From positions 589,501-653,500 of the forward strand of contig NC_090117.1 in NCBI RefSeq assembly GCF_023973825.1: a stretch of 64,000 nt of DNA, written 5' to 3'. The stretch is from Plasmodium brasilianum. Its lineage: Eukaryota > Apicomplexa > Aconoidasida > Haemosporida > Plasmodiidae. The notes beneath the pieces are model-generated. The model did not search any database. It was not told the origin of the DNA and was given only the letters and a program-made list of their open reading frames with translations. The position numbers and the translations under genes were made by a program. Positions 46,746 through 58,847 of this stretch are shown here, one piece after another (within the stretch, counting starts at the first letter, position 1; each line of letters starts with the position of its first letter).

Positions 46746-47574
46746 CAAAAAAACAAAAATATAAAAAAATAATGAGAAATGTTTTTTTTTTTTTTTTTTT
46801 TTTATTTTTTGCTTTATTGTTATGGATACATATACATACATATACATATATATATATTTTTTTTTTTTTGCAAAAAAAATATTTGAACTTTCATTTTCGT
46901 CTCCTGGTCCTCTTGTCACAAATATACATAGCACCTTTTACAAGCGTAACTAGCTTCACATTGTATGTAATAATTATTTCATCGTGTAATATAATTTTTT
47001 GATAACATATAACCCTTTTTCTCAGAACGCGTGACGTCATATATGCTTTATATATTAGGATACAGGTATTTTTCCTTTTATGCTTTTGATAAATTCAACA
47101 AATTATCATATTTTACTGCTAAAAATTTATTTTTACGTAATATAGAATTAAAGGGAAAAGGTAGTTTCATTGTTTATGCCTAATTTATGAAGGAATATAC
47201 CCTTTTTAATTTTTTTGTGCTATATAGAAAAAACTGTTTACAGCAAAATGAACATCTTTAACTAGTACTTTTTATTTCGTAAACTAAAAAAATTTCTACA
47301 GTTCCCTTTTTTTTTTTTTTTTTTTTGAACATTATGAATATGTATAGGTAATTAAAATGGATTATTATTTGGACAAAGAATAACCTAATTTTGGTTATAC
47401 TCTCATGCATTTATACATATATGCTTGTATATATATTAACACTGACAACTAAATAATCTTGCTTTTTTTTTTTTTTTTAACCCATACAACTTACACATTA
47501 AAAGATACTGTGAAATACTAAATAGATTTCAAAAAAAAAAAAAAAAAAAATCATAACAGAGATGAAACAAAATT

Positions 47575-47750
47575 AAAATAAAATTAAAGCAAAATTAAAG
47601 CAAGATTAAAGCAAAATTAAAGCAAAATTAAAGCAAAATTAAAGTCAAATTAAAGCAAAATTAAAGCAAAATTAAAACAAAATTAAAACAAAAATTAAAA
47701 CAAAATAAAAAAAAAATTAAAACAAAATAAAAAAAAAATTAAAACAAAAG
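47575..47750. repeat. 12-bp AAAGCAAAATTA repeat
   Basis: About fourteen units that drift from AAAGCAAAATTA to AAAACAAAATTA and AAAACAAAATAA. Confidence 0.85.
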
Positions 47751-48094
47751 GCAACAGATCATTATGTTGACCGCACACATGTTGAACTCTATTATCCGTA
47801 ATTGCAGCCACTTTTATTGCATTTTATTTTTTAAATAAAATTGGAAATAATAAACACATTTTTAAATTTACGAACAACTGTCAATTAAAAAACACATATT
47901 AAGGAAAATGTACTATATGCGAACATGTACATTTCCTACTCTTCTCTCGTTTTCATGTTCTTTTAAAAACACAGATATAACAGTAATATATACATATATA
48001 TATGTATTTTTTCTTTTTTTTTTTATATTTTTTTCAAGAACTGTTAAAAAACATATATAACCGCACATATATACACAACGAAAAAGAAAAAAAA

Positions 48095-50750
48095 ATGCTT
48101 CTTTACATTGTTATATTTTTGTTTGTTCATCATGGTGCCTTTTTTTCTACATTAGAAATAAATAAAAATAATAAATATACCTTTATAAATAATGTTCATA
48201 ATATACAACATACAACAAAATTACGCGCCACAGGAGGGAAAAGTAAGATATAAACAAAAACAAAATTGCATAGACAGAATGTGGGAGATGTTACAATATA
48301 TGCCTACTTATGAGTAAGGACTTGAATGTATGCATATATATATATATATTTATTTATTTATATTTATACATATATTTATAATATTCCTTCTTTTTCCCCA
48401 CATTAGTTGGAGGTAAGATAATAGGATATGGTCATTCTTACCCATCAAATGAAATTGATAATGACGAATTAAGAAAATATGTTGACACAAGTGATGAAGT
48501 AATATTTATGCGTCTTTTTCATTTTGCTTTTCATACTCAAAAAAGATAAAAAGGAAATAAACAATAAAATAAAACAAAATAAAAAAATGATAAAATTATA
48601 AAATGATAAAATGATAAAATTATAAAATGATAAAATTATAAAATGATAAAATGATAAAATTATAAAATGATAAAATGATAAAATTATAAAATGATAAAAT
48701 TATAAAATGATAAAATGATAAAATTATAAAATTATAAAATGATAAAATTACAAAATGATAAAATTACAAAATGATAAAAATATATAACAGAAAGATCTGC
48801 GCGAAAATTTGAAACCTGCACTGTTCATAACAAATGTTTATAAAATCAGATTTAAAAGTTGGCTATTCTTCATGTTTACAAATGCACACATATATATATG
48901 TGCACATATTTTGCAGTGGATAACAAGTAGAACAGGAATAAAAAAAAGGAGGATACTAAAAAAAAATGAAAATATATCAATGCTACAAATAGAAAGCGCT
49001 AATGAGGCTTTTAAAAGTTGTGCATTAAACCCCCTAAATGTAGATATGGTAAGAATATATAAAAAGATATTTATTTATTTTATACATACATACATACGTA
49101 CATATATATATATATATATATATATAAATGAGTTTTTTCACTTCGTAAATATAATTTATTTTCAGTGAGGATCTCTGTTTTATTATAAAAACAATTAGTT
49201 CACTATATTTTAAAACGCACCCCTTTTTCTATTTTTTTTTTTTTTTTTTTCCTTTTTATGTCTTTTCTGCAATTTATAAAAAAAAAAAATATATTTGAAA
49301 ATAACTACCTGAACAAATTTATATGTCTTTATTCTCAGATTATCAATGCATCTTCTACACCTCAAAATTTATTTGGTGATGCAAACAATATTAGCAACAA
49401 ACTTGGGTGTAAAAATAGTGTTAATATGGATTTAACAGCTGCTTGTACAGGATTTGTTTTTGCCTTTGCTACAGGTTTTTTCTTTCCACTACATGTGTGT
49501 GCGCGCTTATATATATATGTATACATATGAAAACAATAATTTGGCTAGCTGGGAATTTTTTTTTTTTTTTTTGCCTGTACCATTTTTTTTTCCCTATTTT
49601 GTTCAAAATTTTCAGCATATAACTTTTTGCCCAGATATAAAAATATTCTCATAATTGGCAGTGATGCACTGAGCAACTTTGTTGACTGGAGAGATCGTAA
49701 CACTTGTGTCTTGTTTGGTGATGGTGCAGGTTATGTATATATATACAATTTATATCAAAATAAAAAGCGCACCATTATTTTGTCATAAATCAACTATTTT
49801 CCCCATACCAAAGATTACATAGTCCGCTACTATAAAGCTGTTATTTTGTGAAGCACTTGTTACTCTCATTCTTTTTTTGCCTTTTTTTTTTTTAACATTT
49901 TTAGCACTTCAATGACGCGAAATTACATAACTGTGTCTTATTCTTTGTAGGTGCTGTTGTATTGCAAAGAACAGACCCCAATGAAGAAAATAAAATTTTT
50001 AATTATTACCTTGGATCGAATAGTGAATTAAATGATCTATTAACTATAAATTTTGAATATGATAAATATAGCTTAGACAGTCCTAATGCAAATAAGTATG
50101 GAAAATTAAATATGAATGGGAAGGAAGTATTCAAATATACCATAAGCCATATACCTAAAATTTTACAAAAAATTGCGCAAGATTCCAATATAAAAATGGA
50201 AGATATAGATTATTTTATTTTCCACCAAGCTAATATAAGAATTATAGAAACTGTGGCAAAAAATTTAAACATACCTTTATCAAAAGTACACATTTGTTCC
50301 AAACCATATGGATATATAAATATATAAACATATACATTACTGTTCTTTTGTTTTTCCTTATTATCATTATTGCTATATTTTAAAATTACTTTTTTTTTTT
50401 TTTTTCCTGAACAGGTTTTAGTAAATCTAGATGAACATGCGAACACTTCTGCAGCTTCAATACCTTTGTGTTTCTCAGAAAATGTAAAAATATGCGACAA
50501 AAAAAAAAGAAAAAAAAAAAAAAAGAGCTTATTAATAGTATGTATAAATATAAAGTAAAAAATCTATCAAATTGTTCATAACCCTAACTTAACACGTTCA
50601 TTATAACATTATTCATAACTTTGATTATATTTATATTATTTTTTCCCCTTTTCACAGATACATAAAGGAAAAATAAAAAGGAATGACATCATTTGCATGT
50701 GTGGCTTTGGAGCTGGGATGTCTTATGGATGCGTTATATTTAAATATTAA
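48095..50750 (+). CDS. fabH: 3-oxoacyl-ACP synthase III (KAS III), apicoplast type II fatty acid synthesis
   Basis: FabH condenses acetyl-CoA with malonyl-ACP to start type II fatty acid synthesis in the apicoplast. Eight exons were rebuilt: 48095..48242, 48407..48498, 48917..49048, 49339..49474, 49616..49729, 49951..50285, 50415..50537 and 50658..50750. All junctions are in phase, giving 390 residues. The N-terminus has a hydrophobic signal peptide ([17 protein letters not shown]) and an Asn/Lys/Thr-rich transit region, the usual bipartite apicoplast leader. The catalytic triad is present: Cys in [12 protein letters not shown], His in [11 protein letters not shown], Asn in [12 protein letters not shown]. 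Other landmarks are [32 protein letters not shown] and the C-terminal [15 protein letters not shown] Lys-rich insert, KKKRKKKKK, lies in exon 7. Exon number and length suit Plasmodium FabH. Confidence 0.95.
48575..48780. repeat. AAAATTATAAAATGAT repeat in FabH intron 2
   Basis: 8-bp units AAAATGAT and AAAATTAT alternate over about 200 bases in the second intron of FabH. Confidence 0.85.
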
Positions 50751-51220
50751 TTAAAAAAAAAAAAAATTCGGTCAAAAACACTAGATTTTTTACAACTTTT
50801 AAAAAAATATTTTTTTCTGGATAAGTTTGAATTATGTTGTTTTTGTGTGTTTACAATTATTTTTAAAAAATTATTTAGAGTAGTTGATAATAATTTAAAC
50901 ACGCACAGATAATAAAAAATTAGTGAATGGTTCGATTATTCAAAAATCTTATTTTTTTCATTTAATTTTTTTTTTTTTTTTTTTTTTTATATTTTATTGT
51001 ATCATTTGGTAATATTTTGTCACAATTCATTTTAACTACAATTTTTACGTAGTTTGTAATATTACAAATATTTTGTTTTTTTCATATAATATCTATTTAT
51101 TTCACATTTCACAAATTTATGTATACATATTTCATTCTTTGTAAAATAAAGGGAACCTTATTCTTATAAACCTCAAAATATATTGGGAATTAATAAACAA
51201 ACAATTAAATATATGTACAT

Positions 51221-51263
<43 letters not shown>

Positions 51264-51473
51264 GTATGTAATTATGTATGTACTAATGTATGCTCGTATG
51301 TACATAGATGAACTCATGTTTACCCAAAGAAAATTAAAACAGATAAAAGCAAAAAGGAGACGAGTCTATGGAATATTGAAAAGAAATATCAGAGTTTTTT
51401 TTAATTTGTGAATTTTCTCATTTTCACGTTCTTTTTATAATTTTTTTTTTTTTTTTTTCTTTACTCCTTTGTG
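50751..51473. promoter_or_regulatory. Region between FabH and CBP3
   Basis: About 720 bases hold the FabH 3' flank and the CBP3 5' flank. T-runs (50968-50988, 51440-51458) and a (TA)n tract (51225-51260) are present. No gene seen. Confidence 0.5.
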
Positions 51474-53322
51474 ATGTGGAATAAAATTAGAGTATTATTA
51501 CTAAATAGAAGATACTTGATATTTCGATATTTTACAAATGAAGTAAAAGTTTATGATAATTTAAAAATTGCAGAAAGTAAAACATTATATGAAGACAAAA
51601 ATACAAAAATTAGCATTCGAGAATCCTCAAAATATGCTGTACCCATACCTCAGTGTGACCGTTCCATAATAAGTTCCTTTATTTACAGAGTATTCTTGTA
51701 AGGCTGAATTATGTTCATGTGCACTGGATATATTTATATATATATTTACGTACACATACATGTACATATACATGTACCTTATTTATTTAGTTAAATATAC
51801 CGAAAAATGCGCAAGCAGAAAAACAAGCGCACATATTGTTATTGCCTGCATATTTTTATGAAACCGTAAGAGTAAAAATGTCTATGTGAAAGAATGCCCC
51901 TGTTGTAATGACACACTTATAATTGAGTGGATTTCAAAAATGGAAAAAATGGAAATGAGCGAACAGTATGTTTGTCTGTTTATCTTTTTTTCCTTATATG
52001 ATTACTTCTTTTTATCCCTTTATCTTTCTATCTTTTTAATTATTTTCTTATTTTTTTCATATTTTTTTCATATTTTTTTCTTATATATTTTTTTTCTTAT
52101 AAAATCTTAGAAAACATACCGAATATGGAGAATGTGCATGGAGATTAGTTCATCTAATTATTGAAAGATTGGAAAATGAAGAAATATTAAAAATGTTTCA
52201 TATTGATGAATCTTTTAACATGAAAATGTATTTTTATATTCTACATCTATGGATAATTAACAAAAGATTAAGACATGAAAATTACCAAGGAGAAATAATA
52301 AATACTTATATTTTTGATATTACCTGGAGAATTGTGCGAGATTGGATGCTTCTAAAAAATGTACCAGAATATTCTTTTAACGCGGAGCTTTTAAATTGTC
52401 AAGAATATGCCTTTGGGGTATGTTATTATTTTTTTTTTTTCTCCACCCATTTGTTATATTAATCATATTTTACCCATTTTCAAATATATAACTTGTATTA
52501 ATTTACCGTTTTTTGAATTTAGTTTTTAGTATCCTTAGATGAAGCAGCTACAAATGTGGAAATATTCCCCGCACACTTAAAAGACATATTATGGGAGTTA
52601 ATTTACTTAAATCGTGAATATATTTTATATATATGTATGTATGTATGTATATATATATATATGTATGTATGTATATATATATGTATGTATATATATATGT
52701 ATGTATGTATATATATATGTATGTATATATATATGCATGTATGTATATATATATATATGCATGTATGTACATACATGTAATGTAAAACAAAATGATGATA
52801 ACGGCACCCCTTATTTTTTCGCAGGCACTTATATGAAAGAAAAGTAAAGAAAGGAGGGGACATAGTCACAGAGTTGAGTAAATATAGTGTATTCCAAATG
52901 AGGCATATTTTTAATTTTCCTAGTGACCATTTTTTACAGGCATATTTTATATGGTTCGTATTTTTTTATAATATAATTTATCATTAACATATTTCTACTG
53001 TTTGGTATATAATCATATATACAATTAAAATACATGTGTTTCAGGAAAAAATATTATCTTGAATTTTTTTTTTTTTTTTTTTAATAGGGCTGATTTTTAC
53101 AACCAAAAAAAATCAAATCGTCGCTTACCCTCCTTATGCCAACAGATATCATATGGAGGTAATACAAAGCAGAATTTCATAATCTTAGATATACAACTAA
53201 ACATATAACTTTTTTTTTTTTTTTTTTTTTTTTGCGACAATGTTTCAGGCTACCGTCCTAAGGAAAAAAGCAAATATCTTCCATATGATGATGGGAAAAA
53301 ATTATTACCAAGGAATTATTAG
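51474..53322 (+). CDS. Ubiquinol-cytochrome c reductase complex assembly factor (CBP3/UQCC1 family)
   Basis: CBP3/UQCC1 assists cytochrome b synthesis and early complex III assembly in mitochondria. Seven exons were rebuilt: 51474..51697, 51873..51965, 52111..52417, 52523..52596, 52825..52953, 53088..53158 and 53249..53322, all in phase, giving 323 residues. The N-terminus ([20 protein letters not shown]) resembles a mitochondrial presequence. The family core is clear in exons 3-5: [31 protein letters not shown] aligns with the human LPDTLNSWF..LLHVWM segment (only short parts quoted: [14 protein letters not shown]), then [19 protein letters not shown], and KDILWEHLYERK. The exon 4 donor (GTTAAT) is weak but joins LWE to HLYERK as the family requires. 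Exon 2 boundaries are the least sure. A TATG/TA repeat fills intron 4. Confidence 0.82.
52625..52775. repeat. TATGTATGTATATATA repeat in CBP3 intron 4
   Basis: Higher-order TATG/TATA repeats of about 22-28 bp lie in an intron. Every frame is open in both directions, a pure repeat effect. Confidence 0.85.
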
Positions 53323-54251
53323 GAAAAAAAAATACATATAATATAATTTAATATAACCCAACAATTTTCCTTCTATTCATTTATGTGTATTCAATATATA
53401 TTTTTTTAAATAATGGAACACACATTTTTTCCATATTAAATATGTGTTTGGTATTACGCATCAATCGTTCAGTTATTATTATTATTAATTTTTAAACATG
53501 AAAATACCTAAAAAAAAATTTGGAATTATCCTTAATGAGAAAAATACAATATAACAAAATAAAGTAAAACAATCAGAAATTTTAGTGATATATTTTTATC
53601 TTTTCACATTTAAAAAATTTATTTTTTTGTAAACTGCACTTTTTTTTTTTTTTTTTAACAATTGTACATGTATATTTAAAAAAATAGTAAGTTTTAAAAT
53701 ATACATTTATTTTTTTAAAAATGTGTATTTTTTTTTTTTTTTTTTTTTTTTTTGTTTTAGTACAAATAGCATTTTTACTTCGATTATAATTTTTTTCATT
53801 TTATTCTTTTCATCATTTAAATGGTAGTTTTATGTAAGTGTAAAAAAACGATAATTTGTATTTTAATTTTTTTTTTTTTCCTTTGTTTTCTTCATATTTT
53901 TTTTCACTTTTTTTATTTGCCTTTTTCTTTTCTTTTTTAAATATATAAAAGTAGAACACTTTTCAACCTCAGCATTATTCACGTTATTTTTACATTTTTT
54001 CCTTTTTTTTTTTTTTTTTTTTTTGGCAACTTTGGAAGGATATATAAATTTTATATTCGTTAACATTTTTTTTAATTCTTTTGTGTTTTAAAGTAGTTTT
54101 AATGTTATATATCATCACTACATGATATAATATATCGGAACTTTGCATTTTATCTTACTGTTTTTTTTTTTTTTTTTTTTTTTTTTGTGTTACTCCTTTC
54201 TCGATCTTTTTTTCAGCGTTTATAAATAATGTTTTAGTTTAAAAATGAAAA
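53323..54251. promoter_or_regulatory. 5' flank of Rab5a
   Basis: About 930 bases with at least six T-runs longer than 15 bases (for example 53727-53753, 54004-54024, 54162-54186). No gene seen. It must hold the CBP3 terminator and the Rab5a promoter. Confidence 0.5.
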
Positions 54252-55028
54252 ATGGAAAAGAAGAGTAGTTACAAAACCGTGTTGCTAGGAGAATCATCAG
54301 TAGGTAAATCAAGCATAGTTTTACGTTTAACAAAAGATACGTTCCATGATAACACAAACACAACCATAGGTGCCTCTTTTTGCACATTTGTCGTTAATAT
54401 AAATGACTTAAAAGGGAAAAGTTATAATAGTGGTAGTAACAATAATAATAATATAAACACAAAAAGTAATAGTAATAGTAATAATAATAATAGCAATAGT
54501 AACAGTAATAGTAATAGTAATAGTAGTACTAACAATAATGACAGATTTACGTTCAATGAAGAAAATTTAAAAAATAACGAAAGTTTATATAATATAAAAT
54601 TTGATATTTGGGATACAGCGGGACAAGAAAGATACGCGAGTATTGTTCCTTTGTACTATAGGGGCGCAACATGCGCCATAGTGGTTTTTGATATTAGTAA
54701 TTCGAATAGTTTAGATAGAGCTAAAACGTGGGTAAATCAGTTAAAAATTAGTAGTAATTATATTATAATTTTAGTTGCTAATAAAATAGATAAAAATAAA
54801 TTTCAAGTGGATATGTTAGAAGTGCAAAAATATGCTCAAGAAAATAATTTACTTTTTATTCAAACAAGCGCCAAAACTGGAGCTAACATAAAAAATATTT
54901 TCTATATGCTTGCGGAAGAAATATATAAGAATATTATAAATAATAATAACACCTTAGACAGTAAAACAATAAATAACAACTTAATAAACCTTGATAGTGA
55001 AAAATACCCAAAAAAAAACTGCTGCTAA
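54252..55028 (+). CDS. rab5a: Rab5a-type small GTPase with Asn/Ser insert
   Basis: Rab5 GTPases control early endosome fusion and, in Plasmodium, haemoglobin-uptake and related vesicle traffic. A single exon of 258 residues. Nucleotide-binding motifs are complete: P-loop GESSVGKSS, switch I TTIGASF, switch II WDTAGQERY, NKID, and TSAKT. The effector and switch region YRGATCAIVVFDI is Rab-typical. The protein ends KKNCC, a geranylgeranylation signal. An insert of about 58 residues, mostly Asn and Ser (54420-54545), lies between the switch I strand and the next strand, where PfRab5a is known to have an insertion of about 30 residues. No N-myristoylation glycine is present, unlike Plasmodium Rab5b. 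Confidence 0.93.
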   Translation: MEKKSSYKTVLLGESSVGKSSIVLRLTKDTFHDNTNTTIGASFCTFVVNINDLKGKSYNSGSNNNNNINTKSNSNSNNNNSNSNSNSNSNSSTNNNDRFTFNEENLKNNESLYNIKFDIWDTAGQERYASIVPLYYRGATCAIVVFDISNSNSLDRAKTWVNQLKISSNYIIILVANKIDKNKFQVDMLEVQKYAQENNLLFIQTSAKTGANIKNIFYMLAEEIYKNIINNNNTLDSKTINNNLINLDSEKYPKKNCC

Positions 55029-55568
55029 TTGTTTTATATGTATGTATGTATATATATATATATATATATACATTTTGTACGTGTGTGTAATAACTAGTTT
55101 GCAATTGTTTAGAGAAAATTTTATATTTTCTTTTTTTCCTTTATTTATTAATTTGTATAAAACAGTAGATTAGTTCATTTTTTTTTTTTTTTTTTAATTT
55201 AAAAAATTTATTTAATTAAAATAAAACACAGAATTAATGTCGTTCTACACTGCATAATACGCAATTCATGTTTTACGTGTATTTATATATATAATATACA
55301 TATATATGCACACTTATATAATTTATATATATATACACATTATAAAATGCTTCATATATTTAGATACATTTGAACACAGTTTTTTTTTTTTTTTGCACAA
55401 GAATTTTTTTATACTATTTTGAATATATAAATATTTTTATATACTTTGATATCATTAATATACCGAAACTGTCTTTTTATACTTTATAAATATATAAGTA
55501 TATGTAAGTATAAACAAATTAAATAACATACTAGGTTAAAATAATTATATTTTTCTTCACATATTTAC
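55029..55568. other. Convergent intergenic region
   Basis: 540 bases between the Rab5a 3' end and the helical-repeat gene 3' end contain TA-rich tracts and T-runs. I searched the minus strand for a RAP-domain exon and saw none. Confidence 0.55.
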
Positions 55569-58500
55569 TCACAGCAGTACTATATCGACTGTATACAAAA
55601 AGGCACCTTCCTCATTTTTAATTTGAACATTTTGTAGGCATAGCAAGTACCTTAAATTCATGTTCTTTAAAATATTAAACACTTCTATGTGAAATGCTGA
55701 CGATGATGTATTAGATTTTTTAAATTTTGTGATGGTAGTAAGATATAAATAAAGTTGAAATAATATTAATTTTTTTTTATCTATCTTTAAAAATTCAAAT
55801 ATGTTTATTATATCACCTATAAAAATATCAACGTCATCCCTCTTCTTTTTTAGATTATCCTTATTTGTACTCTTCTGATAATAATTACTTATAGCCCCTA
55901 CGTTAATAATATTATTTACAGTGTTTTCAGTACTCACATTATATGTAGTAGTAACTGTTTTAAAATTATTTCCCTCAATGCATCTATTATTGTCTAATAA
56001 TAATGTATCAATTTTTTTATTGCCCACATGCTCTATTTTAGCAAAATAGGTGTCACGTATTCGACTAGGGCTTAACACATTTTTGTGTTTTTCACAATTT
56101 AAAGTTAATAAATAATCATAATATAACATAAAGAGGGTATTTGAAATTTCAATATAATCATCTTCCGATATATAACATATAATTTTTTCGAACACCTTAT
56201 TTTCTACATTTTTATTAAAATTATATGAAAAATTTTTGTATTTTTCTCCTAATGATTTTTCCAACATTACACATACATAGGCATATATATGATATATATA
56301 CAAGTTATTAGCTATGTACAGCAATTTTTTAAGTATATTTTCTTTCAAATGTATATTGCAAAATGCTTTCTTATATAAATATAAATACGTGCTTCTTTTT
56401 TTTAAATATAAAAATATATCTAACTTTATTAAGCATTCTATAATTTTACTCATATTTATAAATAGGCTATGCTTCATATATTTAGTATTATTTTCTTCCA
56501 ACTTTTTATTTGAATTAGTGAAACTTGATATGCAGCTATATTCATAATAGCCTTTTTTTTCTCCCTGAACTTTTATAATTTCATTTTTCAAACTTTTTAA
56601 TAGTAAAACTTCATTAATTTCATATCTGAATTTGGAATTCGATAATGATATTAAAACTTTTGACAAATTATCTAAAGAGATATATTTATATGTACTTAAA
56701 TAATTTTTAGTTAAATCATCAATGATCCTATACTTTATATCCATCAGTTCCTTCCTATAATATCTGCTATTTGAATTATTTTCTATAAAAAATTGAAATT
56801 TAGAACAACTTAAAAGAAGTAAAGAAATTATATCTTCATTAAACATTGTATTACGCTTAAAATAATTATATGCTTTATACACATGACACCATATATTCCT
56901 TGCATAATCAAAAAGAACAATTCTTTCAAAAAATATATTATTCAAAAAAATTAAAGAACACACATACTGATCTCTCTGGAAGTTATTTTCTTCATGAAGA
57001 TCTCTAATATAAAGATTACTGACTTTTATAATATTTTGACATATCAACTCTCTAATATTACTTAAGATTAAATCCTTCTTTGTACCTATACTTCTTATAT
57101 TTTTATAAACAAAAGAAAGATCATTTAAAATATATATATATATATCATTAAACCTTCTAATCGTTTTCTTATTTACCATAAAATAGTACAAAATACATGA
57201 AATATTATTGAACAATAAATAAAAATCATACGAATTATACACTTTATTTATTTTTATAAAAGAGCTAGACAGAATTTTAATAGATAACAAATCACTAGGT
57301 TTTAATTTAAAAATGAAATCAAAATAATTTTCTATTTTATAAAAATAATATTCACTTCTATTTATTATTATTTCCTTCATATTTTCCATACATACATTAT
57401 TTGATGTAATATCACTTGAAACAACATATGTTGCACCTTTATTTTTTGTATATATGCATCTCTCTAGGAAATTATTTGACATACTTAAGCTGAATTTCAT
57501 AGTAACCGAAAATAATACATTATTTGTATGATATTTATTTTTTAATAAAGTAAAATAAATATTTTTTATAGAAACGAGAGCAATGGATAGAGAATGAAGT
57601 TTTACAAATTTTATATCTATTAAAGTTTTTAACAAATACTCATAAAATAAAACGAAGTTGCTGTCCACCACTTTATTTAATATACTTTTATCATTTAAGG
57701 AACTTAATAATATGCTATAATGAACATCACGTAGAACCTTTTTCTTGTTTTTTTCTTCTCTTAAAACTTGGAAAATGCATAAAATCAATTCTTTTAATTT
57801 GGAAACTAATAAAGCAGTATCATATTTCTTTTTCTTAATCATAGTACAATATATATTTAACAATTTTACAAGATATTCAATATTTTCATTTATTAAATTT
57901 TTATGAAGATTATCGATAAATTTATGTTCTAAGTTAACACTGAAAATTAAATTATCAACATATAGCTTTAAAATGTTTAACACCTTATTATTGTCAATTT
58001 TATCTATGTTTTCAGACAACTTCGTATAACACTTCTTGAAAATTTCATCTTTGCTCATTTTAATAGCATAATTTTCCTGATTTTTTAATTTTACAAAGTA
58101 GTACACATTAAATACATTTTCCCCCATTGTGTATTTATCAAAAACCCTGTTCGAATCATTATTAATAAGATATGCGTTTAATATGAAAAGAACCTTGTAA
58201 ATTTCGTAATCGAAAAGATATAAATTATTGAAAACATAATTGAAATAGAAATTATAAAAAAGAATTAAATTTTTGTCATTTTTGCTCCATCTAAAAAAAT
58301 AAACGATAAAATGAATTAATTCATTTCCACTCACTTCATGCAGACATTTAATCAGTTTGTTGCAAATTTTACCTAACAATTCTCTCTTGTGGAAATTTAG
58401 ATCCTTTTCACTAAATTCAAATTCATTTATTTTACTTAAAACAGTTTTATCTATGTTCTTTACTACTATAGGAAAATCACAACCATTACTAAAATTTTTA

Positions 58501-58847
58501 TCAAGTTCATCAAGTATTTTTATACTTTGAACTGTATCACTAAAATCTATAAAATTAAAACATTTTTTGTATTCATTTAACAAGTATTTATATACTACAT
58601 GACCACTAATTCCTTCACGTTTTTTACTTCTATCATTCAGTAGGTTTTTAAATATTCTTAACCTATCATATACATTTAAATTGCCATTAAAAATAGATTG
58701 TACGTTGTTTTTCCTGTTTTCTTCCTTTTTTTTAACATTTTTATAATTCAATTTTACACTAACAAAATTTGATTTGGAATATACGAATTTTAAATGAGAT
58801 AAACATTTATTTACATATGGCACTTTTGTTTTCTTTAAAATAATCAT
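55569..58847 (-). CDS. Large helical-repeat protein, probably mitochondrial, RAP/HPR-like
   Basis: A single long exon of 1,092 residues from the ATG at 58847. The N-terminus (MIILKKTKVPYVNKCLSHLKF) is basic and hydrophobic, like a mitochondrial leader. The body is a chain of amphipathic helices rich in Leu, Ile, Asn and Tyr (for example LGKICNKLIKCLHEV, YKVLFILNAYLI, LSKVLISLSNSKFR) without catalytic motifs. This resembles the heptatricopeptide/octotricopeptide organelle RNA-binding proteins of apicomplexans (inference from texture, not alignment). The C-terminus, GAFLYTVDIVLL, looks like the start of a RAP domain, but the reading frame then stops. A GTGAGT donor overlaps the stop, so a further exon is possible. 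No repeat arrays interrupt the gene, unlike its neighbours. Confidence 0.75.
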   Translation of the reverse strand: MIILKKTKVPYVNKCLSHLKFVYSKSNFVSVKLNYKNVKKKEENRKNNVQSIFNGNLNVYDRLRIFKNLLNDRSKKREGISGHVVYKYLLNEYKKCFNFIDFSDTVQSIKILDELDKNFSNGCDFPIVVKNIDKTVLSKINEFEFSEKDLNFHKRELLGKICNKLIKCLHEVSGNELIHFIVYFFRWSKNDKNLILFYNFYFNYVFNNLYLFDYEIYKVLFILNAYLINNDSNRVFDKYTMGENVFNVYYFVKLKNQENYAIKMSKDEIFKKCYTKLSENIDKIDNNKVLNILKLYVDNLIFSVNLEHKFIDNLHKNLINENIEYLVKLLNIYCTMIKKKKYDTALLVSKLKELILCIFQVLREEKNKKKVLRDVHYSILLSSLNDKSILNKVVDSNFVLFYEYLLKTLIDIKFVKLHSLSIALVSIKNIYFTLLKNKYHTNNVLFSVTMKFSLSMSNNFLERCIYTKNKGATYVVSSDITSNNVCMENMKEIIINRSEYYFYKIENYFDFIFKLKPSDLLSIKILSSSFIKINKVYNSYDFYLLFNNISCILYYFMVNKKTIRRFNDIYIYILNDLSFVYKNIRSIGTKKDLILSNIRELICQNIIKVSNLYIRDLHEENNFQRDQYVCSLIFLNNIFFERIVLFDYARNIWCHVYKAYNYFKRNTMFNEDIISLLLLSCSKFQFFIENNSNSRYYRKELMDIKYRIIDDLTKNYLSTYKYISLDNLSKVLISLSNSKFRYEINEVLLLKSLKNEIIKVQGEKKGYYEYSCISSFTNSNKKLEENNTKYMKHSLFINMSKIIECLIKLDIFLYLKKRSTYLYLYKKAFCNIHLKENILKKLLYIANNLYIYHIYAYVCVMLEKSLGEKYKNFSYNFNKNVENKVFEKIICYISEDDYIEISNTLFMLYYDYLLTLNCEKHKNVLSPSRIRDTYFAKIEHVGNKKIDTLLLDNNRCIEGNNFKTVTTTYNVSTENTVNNIINVGAISNYYQKSTNKDNLKKKRDDVDIFIGDIINIFEFLKIDKKKLILFQLYLYLTTITKFKKSNTSSSAFHIEVFNILKNMNLRYLLCLQNVQIKNEEGAFLYTVDIVLL

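Larger units (their letters stand above)
46228..48094. promoter_or_regulatory. Divergent promoter region, TMEM65-GAF / FabH
   Basis: About 1.9 kb between divergent starts. It contains a 16-bp AAAAACATAAAAACTG repeat (46560-46745), a 12-bp AAAGCAAAATTA repeat (47575-47750) and T-runs of more than 20 bases. By position it holds both 5' flanks. No gene seen. Confidence 0.5.

Noticed and set aside
51800..51864. Alternative CBP3 exon encoding [14 protein letters not shown]
   Set aside because: Protein-like, but it forces the next exon out of phase; the GTAAGG donor at 51698 joined to 51873 keeps the frame throughout.
52548..52869. Tyr/Ile/His-rich frames on both strands
   Set aside because: Repeat inside CBP3 intron 4; flanking exons join cleanly without it.
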